A stretch of DNA of 63,301 bases from Candidatus Omnitrophota bacterium (GTDB taxonomy: Bacteria > Omnitrophota > Gorgyraeia > JAUYCX01), in assembly GCA_030692045.1 (NCBI GenBank), contig JAUYCX010000067.1, forward strand, positions 1 to 63,301. The letters run 5' to 3'. Within the stretch, counting starts at the first letter, position 1. Each line of letters opens with the position of its first letter. Positions 15,805-24,626 of the stretch are shown here, in pieces. The position numbers and the translations under genes are program-made. The notes beneath the pieces were generated by a model, which did not search any database, had not been told where the DNA came from, and saw only the letters and a program-made list of their open reading frames with translations.

Positions 15805-16458
15805 ATGAAAAATCCAAAACTTTTCAAAAACGATTTTACCAAAGAAGAGCCCTGGAGAATTTTTCGGATTATGGCAGAGTTTGTGGATGGTTTTGATGTG
15901 CTTTCTAAAGTGGGCCCGGCAGTTTCTATATTTGGCTCATCACGCCTAAAGTCAACTGACAAATTTTATAAAATTGCCCAAAAAACTGCTTATCTTTTGG
16001 CAAAAGAAGGTTATGCGATTATTACCGGCGGTGGCCCTGGTGTAATGGAGGCAGCTAACAAGGGCGCGAAAAAAGCCAAAGGCCAATCCATTGGTTTAAA
16101 CATCCAGATTCCTGCTGAGCAAAAACCCAATCCTTACGTAGAGACACTTTTAGATTTTCATTATTTTTTCTGCCGCAAGGTGATGTTTGTAAAATACGCC
16201 AAGGCATTTGTGATTATGCCCGGCGGCTTTGGCACTTTGGATGAATTATTTGAGTCTTTGAATTTAATTCAGACAAAGCGCATTGAAGAATTCCCCGTAA
16301 TTCTTGTTGGCTGTGATTATTGGCAGGGTTTAATTGACTGGATAAAAAATACAGCTATAAAAAGAAATTGCATTCCTGCTCAGGATTTAAAAATTTTTAG
16401 TGTAGTTGATGAGCCGGAAGAAGTAGTTAAGGAAATTAGGAAATTCTATCATAAATGA
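15805..16458 (+). CDS. LOG/TIGR00730-family phosphoribohydrolase-like protein
   Basis: 217 residues with the Rossmann-fold motifs of the family: ITGGGPGVMEAANKGA (about 72-87) and VIMPGGFGTLDELFE (about 133-147; PGGxGTxxE). Characterised members hydrolyse nucleoside 5'-monophosphates to free base and ribose 5-phosphate; many bacterial ones were earlier mislabelled lysine decarboxylases. The position inside a purine cluster fits a nucleotide-salvage or disposal role, which is an inference. A GTGAGGTG ribosome site precedes the ATG. Confidence 0.9.
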   Translation: MKNPKLFKNDFTKEEPWRIFRIMAEFVDGFDVLSKVGPAVSIFGSSRLKSTDKFYKIAQKTAYLLAKEGYAIITGGGPGVMEAANKGAKKAKGQSIGLNIQIPAEQKPNPYVETLLDFHYFFCRKVMFVKYAKAFVIMPGGFGTLDELFESLNLIQTKRIEEFPVILVGCDYWQGLIDWIKNTAIKRNCIPAQDLKIFSVVDEPEEVVKEIRKFYHK

Positions 16459-16469
16459 TTTTTTTAACA

Positions 16470-16505
16470 CAGATTTTCACAAATCTAACACAAATTCACA
16501 CAGAT
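16470..16505. repeat. ACACAGATT-type short repeats before purQ
   Basis: Degenerate units such as ACACAGATT and TCACAAATC, of the same kind as in the spacers at 9866 and 20231. Confidence 0.55.
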
Positions 16506-16542
16506 ATTTAATCTGGACTTCAGAAATTTTTATTAAAGTACA

Positions 16543-17361
16543 ATGCAGAAGCCAAAAGTAATTGTCCTACGAACAGCCGGCACAAACTGCGATAAGGAAA
16601 CTGCTTTTGCTTTTAAAGAAGCGGGAGCAAGCGTTGAATCGGTGCATATCAACCGGTTAATTAACCGCAAGAAATCTTTGGACAATTATGATATACTGGC
16701 TTTGCCCGGAGGTTTTACTTACGGGGACGATGTTGCCGCAGGAAAGATTTTAGCCAATGAACTGCGGTTTAAATTATCTGCGGATTTAAAAAAATTTATC
16801 AAAGATGGCAAATTAATTATTGGCATTTGTAATGGCTTTCAAATTCTGGTTAAAGCAGGAATTTTGCCGGGAAATGAAAGTTTCTCTCAAGAAGCCACTT
16901 TAACCCTTAATGACTCTGCAAAATTTGAGGATAGATGGATATATTTGCGACGAGTATCGAGTATCGAGTATCGAGTATCGCGCAAGGCAGTTGATAGCAA
17001 ATGTATTTGGACAAAAGATTTACCCGAAATTATCTATCTTCCGGTTGCTCACGGTGAAGGAAAATTCGTAGTTAATAATGATTCTGTTTTACAAAGATTA
17101 AAACAGAATAATCAGATTGTGTTTAAATATTGCGATGAAAAAGGAAAAAACGCAGGTTATCCCTTTAATCCCAATGGTTCAGTTGAGGATATCGCCGGAA
17201 TTTGTGATGAAAGCGGGCGCATCCTTGGCCTTATGCCCCATCCAGAAAGGCATTTTTTAAAAGAACAGCATCCTCACTGGACGAGAAACGCAAAAAATAA
17301 ATTCGGCGATGGATTTCAGATTTTTAAGAATGGCGTGGAATACGCAAGAAAACATTTATAA
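16543..17361 (+). CDS. purQ: FGAM synthase glutaminase subunit PurQ
   Basis: Class I glutamine amidotransferase that supplies ammonia to PurL. 272 residues. The nucleophile Cys lies in IIGICNGFQIL (about residue 97). The His/Glu of the triad lie in LMPHPERHF, and PGGFTYGDDVAAG forms the oxyanion region. Residues about 136-146 (RRVSSIEYRVS) are encoded by four CGAGTAT units and have no counterpart in normal PurQ, so this is another in-frame heptanucleotide insertion. Confidence 0.95.
   Translation: MQKPKVIVLRTAGTNCDKETAFAFKEAGASVESVHINRLINRKKSLDNYDILALPGGFTYGDDVAAGKILANELRFKLSADLKKFIKDGKLIIGICNGFQILVKAGILPGNESFSQEATLTLNDSAKFEDRWIYLRRVSSIEYRVSRKAVDSKCIWTKDLPEIIYLPVAHGEGKFVVNNDSVLQRLKQNNQIVFKYCDEKGKNAGYPFNPNGSVEDIAGICDESGRILGLMPHPERHFLKEQHPHWTRNAKNKFGDGFQIFKNGVEYARKHL
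16951..16980 (+). repeat. Heptanucleotide array CGAGTAT x4 in purQ
   Basis: Four perfect CGAGTAT units (16951-16978) plus two further bases, within the purQ reading frame. Confidence 0.95.
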
Positions 17362-17376
17362 AAAAGAAAGGGAAAT

Positions 17377-18792
17377 ATGAGCGGGATTTTTGGAGTAGTT
17401 TCTAGGAAGAGTTGCCACGAAGACCTGTTTTATGGAACAGATTACCATTCTCATTTAGGCACGCAATTTGCGGGCCTGGCAGTTTGGTCAAATGAGCTAA
17501 TACGTAAGATTCACGATATAAGGGGCAGTCAATTTAAAACTAAATTTTACGAAGATTACAAAAAAATGCAAGGAACCAGAGGCATTGGCGTGATTAGTGC
17601 CAGTGATGAACAGCCTATCTGTATCAACTCAAAATTTGGGCAATTTGCAATTGTTACCAATGGTTTTATTGACAATGCTGGTGATTTGGCAAGTCAGTTA
17701 TACAAAGATGGACAATCCTTTAGCGAGGTAACTGACGGCAGGGTTAATTTGACAGAGCTTGTGGCAAAATTGATTATTCGCGGCAAAACCCTAATTGATG
17801 GCATTGAGCATATGTTTTCAAAAATTGCCGGCTCTTGTTCCTTACTTTTGTTAAACAAGGAGGGCATTTATGTTGCCCGAGATAGATATGGTTACACGCC
17901 GCTGGTAGCAGGCCAGAGGGATAAGGATTGGGCTATTACTACAGAGACATCCGCTTTTTTTAATCTTGGATTTAAGATAAGAAAATTTATCCAACCCGGA
18001 GAAATTATTTTATTCGATGAATCTGGGATGAAGCCCAAGGTTAAAGGTAAATTGAGCAATCAAATTTGTTCATTCTTGTGGATTTACACGGGCTTTCCTG
18101 CATCTTCCTATGAGGGTATAAATGTGGAAATGGTCAGAGAAAAAAGCGGTGCTTTATTGGCTAAGGATGATAAAATAAATACAGATATGGTAGCTGGTAT
18201 TCCAGATTCAGGCACAGCCCATGCCATTGGTTATGCTATGGAATCAGGTATTCCTTTGCGAAGACCCTTGGTAAAATATACACCTGGCTTTGACAGAAGC
18301 TACACACCGCCTTCACAGGAAACGCGTGATTTGATTGCCAAGATGAAGTTGATACCTATTCCAGAGATAATCAAAGATAAACGCATTGTGTTTTGTGATG
18401 ATTCTATAGTAAGAGGAACTCAACTTAAAAATTACACTATACAAAAGCTTTTAGAATGCGGGGCAAAGGAGATACACCTACGCATTGCCTGTCCGCCCTT
18501 GATGTTTCCTTGCAAATTTAATTATTCAACACGCAGCATTCACGAATTGGCTGCTCGTCGGGCAATCAGGGCAATTGAAGGAAGTGATATTGAAGATGTT
18601 ACCCCATACCTAAATGAGAATTCCCCAAAATACAAAAAGATGGTAGAGTGGATTGTCAAAGATTTAGGGGTTACCACATTAAAGTATCAGAAATTATGCG
18701 ATATGGTTTGCGCTATTGGCTTAAAAAATGAGAAGCTTTGTTTATATTGCTGGACAGGAAAAGAGCCAAAAGAGAAAAATATAAAGAAATAA
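17377..18792 (+). CDS. PurF-like amidotransferase paralogue without the N-terminal Cys
   Basis: 471 residues: an Ntn glutaminase-like domain (1 to about 230) and a phosphoribosyltransferase domain with the PRPP motif RIVFCDDSIVRGTQ. Cysteines that in PurF bind an iron-sulfur cluster are kept (QICSFLW, ACPPLMFPC, CLYCW). The N-terminus reads MSGIFGVV. In active PurF the residue before GIFG is the catalytic Cys1; here it is Ser, and no propeptide precedes it. It is therefore probably not a normal glutaminase. A true purF follows directly. It may be regulatory, ammonia-dependent or a partner subunit. Confidence 0.82.
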   Translation: MSGIFGVVSRKSCHEDLFYGTDYHSHLGTQFAGLAVWSNELIRKIHDIRGSQFKTKFYEDYKKMQGTRGIGVISASDEQPICINSKFGQFAIVTNGFIDNAGDLASQLYKDGQSFSEVTDGRVNLTELVAKLIIRGKTLIDGIEHMFSKIAGSCSLLLLNKEGIYVARDRYGYTPLVAGQRDKDWAITTETSAFFNLGFKIRKFIQPGEIILFDESGMKPKVKGKLSNQICSFLWIYTGFPASSYEGINVEMVREKSGALLAKDDKINTDMVAGIPDSGTAHAIGYAMESGIPLRRPLVKYTPGFDRSYTPPSQETRDLIAKMKLIPIPEIIKDKRIVFCDDSIVRGTQLKNYTIQKLLECGAKEIHLRIACPPLMFPCKFNYSTRSIHELAARRAIRAIEGSDIEDVTPYLNENSPKYKKMVEWIVKDLGVTTLKYQKLCDMVCAIGLKNEKLCLYCWTGKEPKEKNIKK

Positions 18793-18812
18793 TTTTTAAG
18801 TCAAGGTTAGTT

Positions 18813-20231
18813 ATGCCAAAAGAGTATTATAAACCTAAAGAATACTGCGGATTATTTGGAATTTACGGCCATAAAGATGCAAGTAAACTGACTTATTTGG
18901 GGCTCTATGCTTTACAGCATCGAGGAGAGGAGTCTTGTGGAATAGTAAGTAGTGATGCAAATCAGCTTTATTCACAAAAGGGAATGGGTTTAGTCAATGA
19001 TGTATTTAACGAGGTAAGTTTGAATGTCTTGAAGGGCCAGTTGGCAATCGGCCATGTAAGATATTCTACCACTGGCTCAAGTTTGGTTAAAAATGCCCAG
19101 CCACTTTTTGTGGATTATCTAAAAGGCTCATTAGCTATTGCCCACAATGGAAATTTAATCAATAGCACGCAGCTGCGCCAGGATTTGGAAAGAAATGGCT
19201 CGATATTTCAAACCACAACCGACAGCGAGATAATCCTGCAATTGATGGTTCGTTCCCAAGAAGTTGGCTTAAAGGAAAAATTAATTTATGCCTTAAAAAG
19301 TATTAAAGGAGCATATTCTCTGGTAATGATGACCGAGGATACACTTATTGGCGCGCGCGACCCCTTGGGATTTCGCCCGCTTTGGTTAGGTAAGGTTGAT
19401 GGGAGCTTCTGTTTAGCTTCTGAAACCTGTGCCTTAGATTTAATTGAAGCTAAGGCCATACGCGAGATTGAGCCCGGCGAAATCGTTTTTATTAATAAAA
19501 ATGGCTTAAAGTCTTTTAAACCTTTTCCTAAACCAAAGAATTGTGCTTTTTGTATTTTTGAGCATATCTATTTTTCCCGTCCTGACTCAGTTATATTTGG
19601 AGAGAATGTGCATCTGGTTAGACAAAATTTGGGAAGAAATTTAGCTAAAGAATTTCCTGTTGAAGCTGACTTTGTTATTCCGGTTCCGGATTCTGGTTTC
19701 TCAGCTGCCTTAGGTTTTAGCCACGAATCAGGCATGCCTTTAGAAATGGGAATTATCCGCAATCATTATGTTGGTCGGACCTTTATCCAGCCCACACAGC
19801 ATATACGGGATTTGGGCGTAAAGATTAAATTCAATATTATGAAGGATGTAATTAAAGGAAAAAAAATTGTTATTGTAGATGACTCAATTGTGCGAGGAAC
19901 TACATCGCGCAAGCGCGTAAGAACTTTTAGGCAGGCAGGCGCAAAAGAGGTGCATATGCGTATTAGTTGTCCGCCTCACCGCTTTCCTTGTTTTTATGGC
20001 ATTGATTTTCATACACAGAAGGAGCTTATCGCATTTAAGTATTCGCTAAAAGAAATCCAAGAATTTTTGGATGTGGATAGTTTGGGCTATTTATCTTTAG
20101 AGGGGCTGTATAAATCAGTATCCTTGCCAAAAAAAGATTATTGTGTTGCCTGTTTTACTGGCAGTTATCCCCTTAAATTTGTCTCTAAAGTAGATAAATA
20201 TGCGTTTGAGAAAAAATGCTGCGGATTCTAA
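18813..20231 (+). CDS. purF: Amidophosphoribosyltransferase
   Basis: Commits PRPP and glutamine to purine synthesis. The ATG at 18813 gives an 11-residue propeptide (MPKEYYKPKEY) ahead of CGLFGIYG; Cys12 would be the nucleophile exposed after self-processing. An upstream in-frame ATG at 18738 lies in the previous gene and is unlikely. PRPP loop KIVIVDDSIVRGTTSRKR is present. Iron-sulfur ligand cysteines appear in KNCAFCIFEH, ISCPPHRFPC and YCVACFTG. Length 472 fits the Bacillus-type enzyme. Confidence 0.95.
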   Translation: MPKEYYKPKEYCGLFGIYGHKDASKLTYLGLYALQHRGEESCGIVSSDANQLYSQKGMGLVNDVFNEVSLNVLKGQLAIGHVRYSTTGSSLVKNAQPLFVDYLKGSLAIAHNGNLINSTQLRQDLERNGSIFQTTTDSEIILQLMVRSQEVGLKEKLIYALKSIKGAYSLVMMTEDTLIGARDPLGFRPLWLGKVDGSFCLASETCALDLIEAKAIREIEPGEIVFINKNGLKSFKPFPKPKNCAFCIFEHIYFSRPDSVIFGENVHLVRQNLGRNLAKEFPVEADFVIPVPDSGFSAALGFSHESGMPLEMGIIRNHYVGRTFIQPTQHIRDLGVKIKFNIMKDVIKGKKIVIVDDSIVRGTTSRKRVRTFRQAGAKEVHMRISCPPHRFPCFYGIDFHTQKELIAFKYSLKEIQEFLDVDSLGYLSLEGLYKSVSLPKKDYCVACFTGSYPLKFVSKVDKYAFEKKCCGF

Positions 20232-20293
20232 GACACAGATTACACAGATTTTAAACTGATTACACTGATTTAACTTAATTTTTTTAATAAAAA

Positions 20294-21307
20294 ATGAATA
20301 AATTAACATATAAATCTACTGGTGTAAATATCGCCAAGGCTAATATCTTTTTAAAAAGAATAAAGCCTCTTATAAAAAAAACGCTTTCAAAACAGGCAAG
20401 TCAAATTGGCGGTTTTGGAGCCCTATTTAAATTTGATAAAGATAAATTTAAACAGCCAATTTTAGTTTCTTCTACCGACGGGGTTGGTACAAAATTAAAG
20501 ATTGCACAAGAATTAAATAAGCATGATACAGTAGGCATTGATTTAGTGGCAATGAATGTTAATGACATCCTTTGCTGTGGAGCAAAGCCTTTATTTTTCT
20601 TGGATTATATTGCCTGCGGAAAACTAAATACAAATGTTTTAACCAATGTGGTAAGCGGTATTGCCAAAGGTTGTGTTGATGCTGGCTGTTCGCTAATCGG
20701 CGGAGAAACTGCCCAAATGCCTGGGATGTATGAAAAAGATGAATATGATTTAGCCGGATTTGTCGTGGGTGTAGTTGAAAAAAGTAAGCTTATTGATGGC
20801 TCTAAGATAAGAAATGGTGATTGCTTAATAGGAATTGAATCCAGCGGTCTTCATTCAAATGGTTTTTCTTTAGTGCGCAAAGTTTTTTCAAAAATAGAAA
20901 TTAAAAAATATGCCAAAGAGTTATTAAAACCCACACGTATTTATGTCAAGCCCATAATTAATTTATTCCAAACCACGAACCACGAACCACGAACCACGAT
21001 TAAGGGCATTGCCCACATAACCGGCGGTGCATATTATGAAAAAATTCCTCGCATTATTCCCAAAGGCTTAAGTATAAAAATTTACAAAGGCTCTTGGCAA
21101 ATTCCCAAAATCTTTAAGATTATTCAAAAAAAGGGTAATATCGACGAGCAAGAAATGTTTCGCACCTTTAATATGGGATTGGGAATGGTTTTAATTGTTG
21201 ATACAAAAGATGCAAACTTTATAAAAAATAAATTGTCGAGTTTTGGATTAAAATCTTGGGTTATAGGCAAAGTCATTAAAGGGAATAAAAAAGTAGAAAT
21301 TCTATGA
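20294..21307 (+). CDS. purM: FGAM cyclo-ligase (AIR synthetase)
   Basis: ATP-dependent ring closure of FGAM to AIR. 337 residues. Landmarks: LVSSTDGVGTKLKIA, GIDLVAMNVNDILCCGAKPLFFLDY, LIGGETAQMPGMY, HSNGFSLVRKV and IAHITGGAYYEKIPR. Residues about 226-235 (QTTNHEPRTT) are encoded by four AACCACG units and are not part of the normal fold. The stop overlaps the purD start (ATGA). Confidence 0.96.
   Translation: MNKLTYKSTGVNIAKANIFLKRIKPLIKKTLSKQASQIGGFGALFKFDKDKFKQPILVSSTDGVGTKLKIAQELNKHDTVGIDLVAMNVNDILCCGAKPLFFLDYIACGKLNTNVLTNVVSGIAKGCVDAGCSLIGGETAQMPGMYEKDEYDLAGFVVGVVEKSKLIDGSKIRNGDCLIGIESSGLHSNGFSLVRKVFSKIEIKKYAKELLKPTRIYVKPIINLFQTTNHEPRTTIKGIAHITGGAYYEKIPRIIPKGLSIKIYKGSWQIPKIFKIIQKKGNIDEQEMFRTFNMGLGMVLIVDTKDANFIKNKLSSFGLKSWVIGKVIKGNKKVEIL
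20971..20998 (+). repeat. Heptanucleotide array AACCACG x4 in purM
   Basis: Four perfect AACCACG units within the purM reading frame, just before the conserved GIAHITGG segment. Confidence 0.95.
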
Positions 21308-22584
21308 AAATTTTAGTTATCGGTTCTGGCGGCAGGGAACATGCTTTAGTTTGGAAAATAGCCCAGAGCCCAAGGGCGGATAAAATCTTTTCTGCCCCGG
21401 GAAATGCTGGCATTCAACAATTGGCAAGTATCCAAGATATAAAGCAAGATGATACCCCATCACTTTTAGATTTTGCCCGAAAAAATAAAATTGATTTGAC
21501 GGTTGTTGGTCCTGAGCTTACTTTGGTAAACGGGATTGTAGATGAATTTCAAAAATATAAATTAAAAATTTTTGGGCCCACAAAAAAAGCCGCGAAGCTT
21601 GAGGGCAGTAAAATTTTTGCCAAGGAATTTATGCAAAGGCACAATATTCCATCTGCCGATTTTAAGGTTTTTACAAATAGCCAAAAGGCGAAGGATTGTT
21701 TAAAAGAAATTAAGCTGCCTGTTGTTATAAAGGCAGATGGATTGGCTTCTGGCAAGGGTGTGGTTGTGGCGCAAGATTTAAATGACGCACAAGAGGCAAT
21801 TGAATTAATTATGGAAAAGCGCTCCTTTGGCAGTTCGGGTGATAAAATTATAATTGAGGATTGCCTTAAGGGTGAGGAGGCCTCAATGTTAGCAATTTGC
21901 GATGGCAAAGATTTTATTATGCTTGACTCATCCCAGGACCACAAAAGAATCTTTGACAGGGATTCTGGCCCAAATACCGGAGGCATGGGCGCATATTCAC
22001 CAGCGCCAATTGTAAGTCCTGATTTGTTAGAAAAGATAAGAAATGAAATATTTAAGCCAGTAATAGATGGTATGAGAGAGGAAGGAAATCCTTTTAAAGG
22101 AATTTTGTACGCCGGATTAATGATTACAAACGAAGGCCCTAAAGTTTTGGAATTTAATGTGCGTTTTGGCGATCCAGAAATACAGGCAATACTTCCGCGC
22201 CTAAAAGATGATTTAGTTACACTTATGCTTGCTTCAATTGAAGAAAGGCTTGATGCAATAAAACTTAATTGGGATAATCGGTTTTGCGTTTGCGTTGTGA
22301 TGAGCTCAAATGGCTACCCTGGAAGATACGAAGTGGGAAAAGAAATTTCTGGATTAGATGAAGCCAAGAAGGAACAGAATGTGATTGTCTTTCACTCCGG
22401 AACCAAATCGCAATTATCCGAGAATAAAACGCAAATTATTACAACCGGTGGAAGGGTTTTAGGCGTTACCGGATTAGGTAATACCATAAAAGATGCAATC
22501 GATAAAACATATCAGGCTGTTAGAAAAATTCATTTTGAAGGCCTGCATTATAGAAATGATATTGGTCAGAAGGCATTAAAATGA
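21304..22584 (+). CDS. purD: Phosphoribosylamine-glycine ligase (GAR synthetase)
   Basis: ATP-grasp enzyme joining phosphoribosylamine with glycine. 426 residues, full length. Motifs: the N-terminal IGSGGREHALVWK, VIKADGLASGKGVVVA (ATP-grasp lysine), the DSGPNTGGMGAYSPAP signature and EFNVRFGDPE (metal ligands). Overlaps purM by four bases. Confidence 0.98.
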   Translation: MKILVIGSGGREHALVWKIAQSPRADKIFSAPGNAGIQQLASIQDIKQDDTPSLLDFARKNKIDLTVVGPELTLVNGIVDEFQKYKLKIFGPTKKAAKLEGSKIFAKEFMQRHNIPSADFKVFTNSQKAKDCLKEIKLPVVIKADGLASGKGVVVAQDLNDAQEAIELIMEKRSFGSSGDKIIIEDCLKGEEASMLAICDGKDFIMLDSSQDHKRIFDRDSGPNTGGMGAYSPAPIVSPDLLEKIRNEIFKPVIDGMREEGNPFKGILYAGLMITNEGPKVLEFNVRFGDPEIQAILPRLKDDLVTLMLASIEERLDAIKLNWDNRFCVCVVMSSNGYPGRYEVGKEISGLDEAKKEQNVIVFHSGTKSQLSENKTQIITTGGRVLGVTGLGNTIKDAIDKTYQAVRKIHFEGLHYRNDIGQKALK

Positions 22585-22594
22585 CGGAGGTTTT

Positions 22595-23074
22595 ATGAGT
22601 AAAGCTATAAGTATAATCATAGGAAGCCAGTCAGATTTGAAAGCAGTTAAAGATGCAATAGATTTATTAAAGGAATTTAAAGTTGGCTTTGAGGTAAAAG
22701 TTTTATCTGCACACCGCACTCCCAAGGAATTAGAAAAATACGTTCAAGACGCGCCTCGCCAAGGAACAAAGGTTTTTATTGCCGCGGCAGGAGGCGCTGC
22801 TGCCTTGGCTGGAGTTATTGCCAGCCACACAGTCCAACCAGTAATCGGTATACCTGTTGAGACAAAATCCTTAAAGGGCTTGGATTCTTTATTGTCAACA
22901 GTGCAGATGCCAACAGGTGTGCCAGTAGCAACTGTGGCAATTGGCAATGCTAAAAATGCCGGGTTACTGGCTTTGGAAATTTTAGGTTTAAGCGATAAGA
23001 GGATACAAGCTAAATTATTAAGTTTAAGAAAATCACAGGTTAAGAAAATCAAAGCCATAAAACTAAAGCTTTAA
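22595..23074 (+). CDS. purE: N5-CAIR mutase PurE
   Basis: 159 residues, the length of single-domain PurE. Conserved SAHRTPKELEKY and AAAGGAAALAGVIASHT, and GLDSLLSTVQMPTGVPVATVAIG, point to the class I (N5-CAIR mutase) form rather than the CO2-using class II. Class I normally needs PurK, which is not in this window. Strong GGAGG site before ATG; the stop overlaps the next start as TAATG. Confidence 0.95.
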   Translation: MSKAISIIIGSQSDLKAVKDAIDLLKEFKVGFEVKVLSAHRTPKELEKYVQDAPRQGTKVFIAAAGGAAALAGVIASHTVQPVIGIPVETKSLKGLDSLLSTVQMPTGVPVATVAIGNAKNAGLLALEILGLSDKRIQAKLLSLRKSQVKKIKAIKLKL

Positions 23075-24126
23075 TGAAAACCCAAATCATAAAGATAGAC
23101 CCACAAAATCCTGAGCCTGGCAAAATTTCTTATTGTGCAAAGATTCTGCGTCAGGGCGGGTTAGTTGCATTTCCTACAGAAACAGTTTATGGCTTGGCGG
23201 CAAATCTTTCTCATAAAAAGGCAGTTGAGAGGCTCAATAGCGTTAAAAAGCGAACAGAGGGCAAGCCATTTTCTGTGCATATCGCTGAGAAAGAAAAGAT
23301 AGAAAAGTATGCGATGAATCTAACGCCATTGGTTTATAAATTGATTGATAAATTCTGGCCAGGCCCTTTAACTTTGATATTGCCTTCGCCAGAAGGCGGA
23401 ACTGTGGGGATTAGAATGCCAAAAAATCCCATTGCGTTAAGATTTATTTATGAAGCAGGAGTGCCGATTGTGGCTCCCTCAGCAAATATTTCAGGCAATT
23501 CACCTCCTAAAAATATTGATCAGGTTTTAAAGGATTTAAACGGCTTAATTGATTTAGCAATTGATGGGGGCCCAACTGAGTTAGGATTGGAATCAACAAT
23601 TTTAGATTTAACTATTGAGCCTCCAAAGATTTTAAGAAAGGGCGCAATCGACGAAAAAGAGATTAAAAAAATAATTAAGAACAAAACCCTGCTCTTTGTC
23701 TGCACAGGAAATAGCTGTCGCTCGGTAATGGCGCAGGCACTTTTAAAAAAGATGCTTGAAGAAAGGGATGATGTTGAAGTTTTATCTGCTGGCACAAATG
23801 CTATGATGGGAATGTCTGTTTCAGCTTCGACACAGGAACTACTCTTAAAAGAAGATATTGATGTTTCCTCACGCACAGCCCAGATGGTTTCCGAGATGAT
23901 GCTAAAAAAGGCGGATTTAATTTTAGTAATGGAGAAGACTCAGGAGAATAAAATTTTAGAAAAGCACCCTTCAGTAAAAAATCGGCTGTATTTATTAAAA
24001 GAATTTGCCGGGATAGAAGGTTCTGATTTGAATATTCCCGACCCAATAGGAAGCTCAGAAGAGGTTTATCAAGAAGTTTTTAATCTGATAAAAGAGGCGG
24101 TTGGGAAAATTGCCGCAATGATATGA
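23074..24126 (+). CDS. Sua5/TsaC-like t6A synthase fused to LMW protein-tyrosine phosphatase
   Basis: 350 residues in two domains. Residues about 1-200 are YrdC/Sua5-like (GGLVAFPTETVYGLAAN, KRTEGKPFSVHI, VPIVAPSANISG), making threonylcarbamoyl-AMP for tRNA t6A37. Residues about 207-350 are a low-molecular-weight phosphatase/arsenate-reductase fold with the C(X)5R loop VCTGNSCRS and an acidic DPIGSSEE near the C-terminus. The fusion couples a universal tRNA-modification step to a Tyr/Arg-phosphatase-like domain. Overlaps both neighbours by a few bases. Confidence 0.9.
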   Translation: MKTQIIKIDPQNPEPGKISYCAKILRQGGLVAFPTETVYGLAANLSHKKAVERLNSVKKRTEGKPFSVHIAEKEKIEKYAMNLTPLVYKLIDKFWPGPLTLILPSPEGGTVGIRMPKNPIALRFIYEAGVPIVAPSANISGNSPPKNIDQVLKDLNGLIDLAIDGGPTELGLESTILDLTIEPPKILRKGAIDEKEIKKIIKNKTLLFVCTGNSCRSVMAQALLKKMLEERDDVEVLSAGTNAMMGMSVSASTQELLLKEDIDVSSRTAQMVSEMMLKKADLILVMEKTQENKILEKHPSVKNRLYLLKEFAGIEGSDLNIPDPIGSSEEVYQEVFNLIKEAVGKIAAMI

Positions 24127-24599
24127 ATAAAATTAACATCAGTAGGTTACCCAAAATTATCATCGGAGCTGACCATCGCGGTTTTAAATTAAAAGAAAAG
24201 ATAAAGCTGTTTCTTAAAGCCAAGGGTTTTGCAGTTGAAGATAAGGGTACCTGCAGTGAAGAGCCCTGCGATTATCCCAAAATCGCCTTTAAGGTTGGGC
24301 TTGGGGTGGTTAGAGCGAAAAATAGTAGGGGTATATTAATTTGCAAAACCGGCATTGGTGATTCTATTGCGGCAAATAAAGTAAAAGGAGTGCGCGCCGC
24401 CCTTTGTTATAATATGAAGGCGGCGCGCCTTTCTCGTCAACATAATGATGCAAATGTTTTGGTCTTAGGCTCTGATTTTGTCAGAGAAAAATTGGCAAAA
24501 GAAATTATTGAAACTTGGCTTAAAATTGAATTTGAGGGCGGAAGGCATTTACGCCGTATAAATCAGATAAAAAGGTTTGAAGAAAAACGCTGTTTATAA
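24123..24599 (+). CDS. rpiB: Ribose 5-phosphate isomerase B-like (RpiB/LacA/LacB)
   Basis: 158 residues. IIGADHRGFKLKEKIKLFL at the N-terminus and RAALCYNMKAARLSRQHNDANVLVLG are typical. The catalytic Cys is in RGILICKTGIGDS; the family usually has CGTG, so a Lys replaces the Gly after Cys, close to the substrate-binding loop. Interconverts ribulose and ribose 5-phosphate, which would feed PRPP for the adjacent purine genes. ATGA overlap with the Sua5 fusion gene. Confidence 0.92.
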   Translation: MNKINISRLPKIIIGADHRGFKLKEKIKLFLKAKGFAVEDKGTCSEEPCDYPKIAFKVGLGVVRAKNSRGILICKTGIGDSIAANKVKGVRAALCYNMKAARLSRQHNDANVLVLGSDFVREKLAKEIIETWLKIEFEGGRHLRRINQIKRFEEKRCL

Positions 24600-24626
24600 T
24601 CAAAGATTTTTGTTTTTGGAGGTTAA

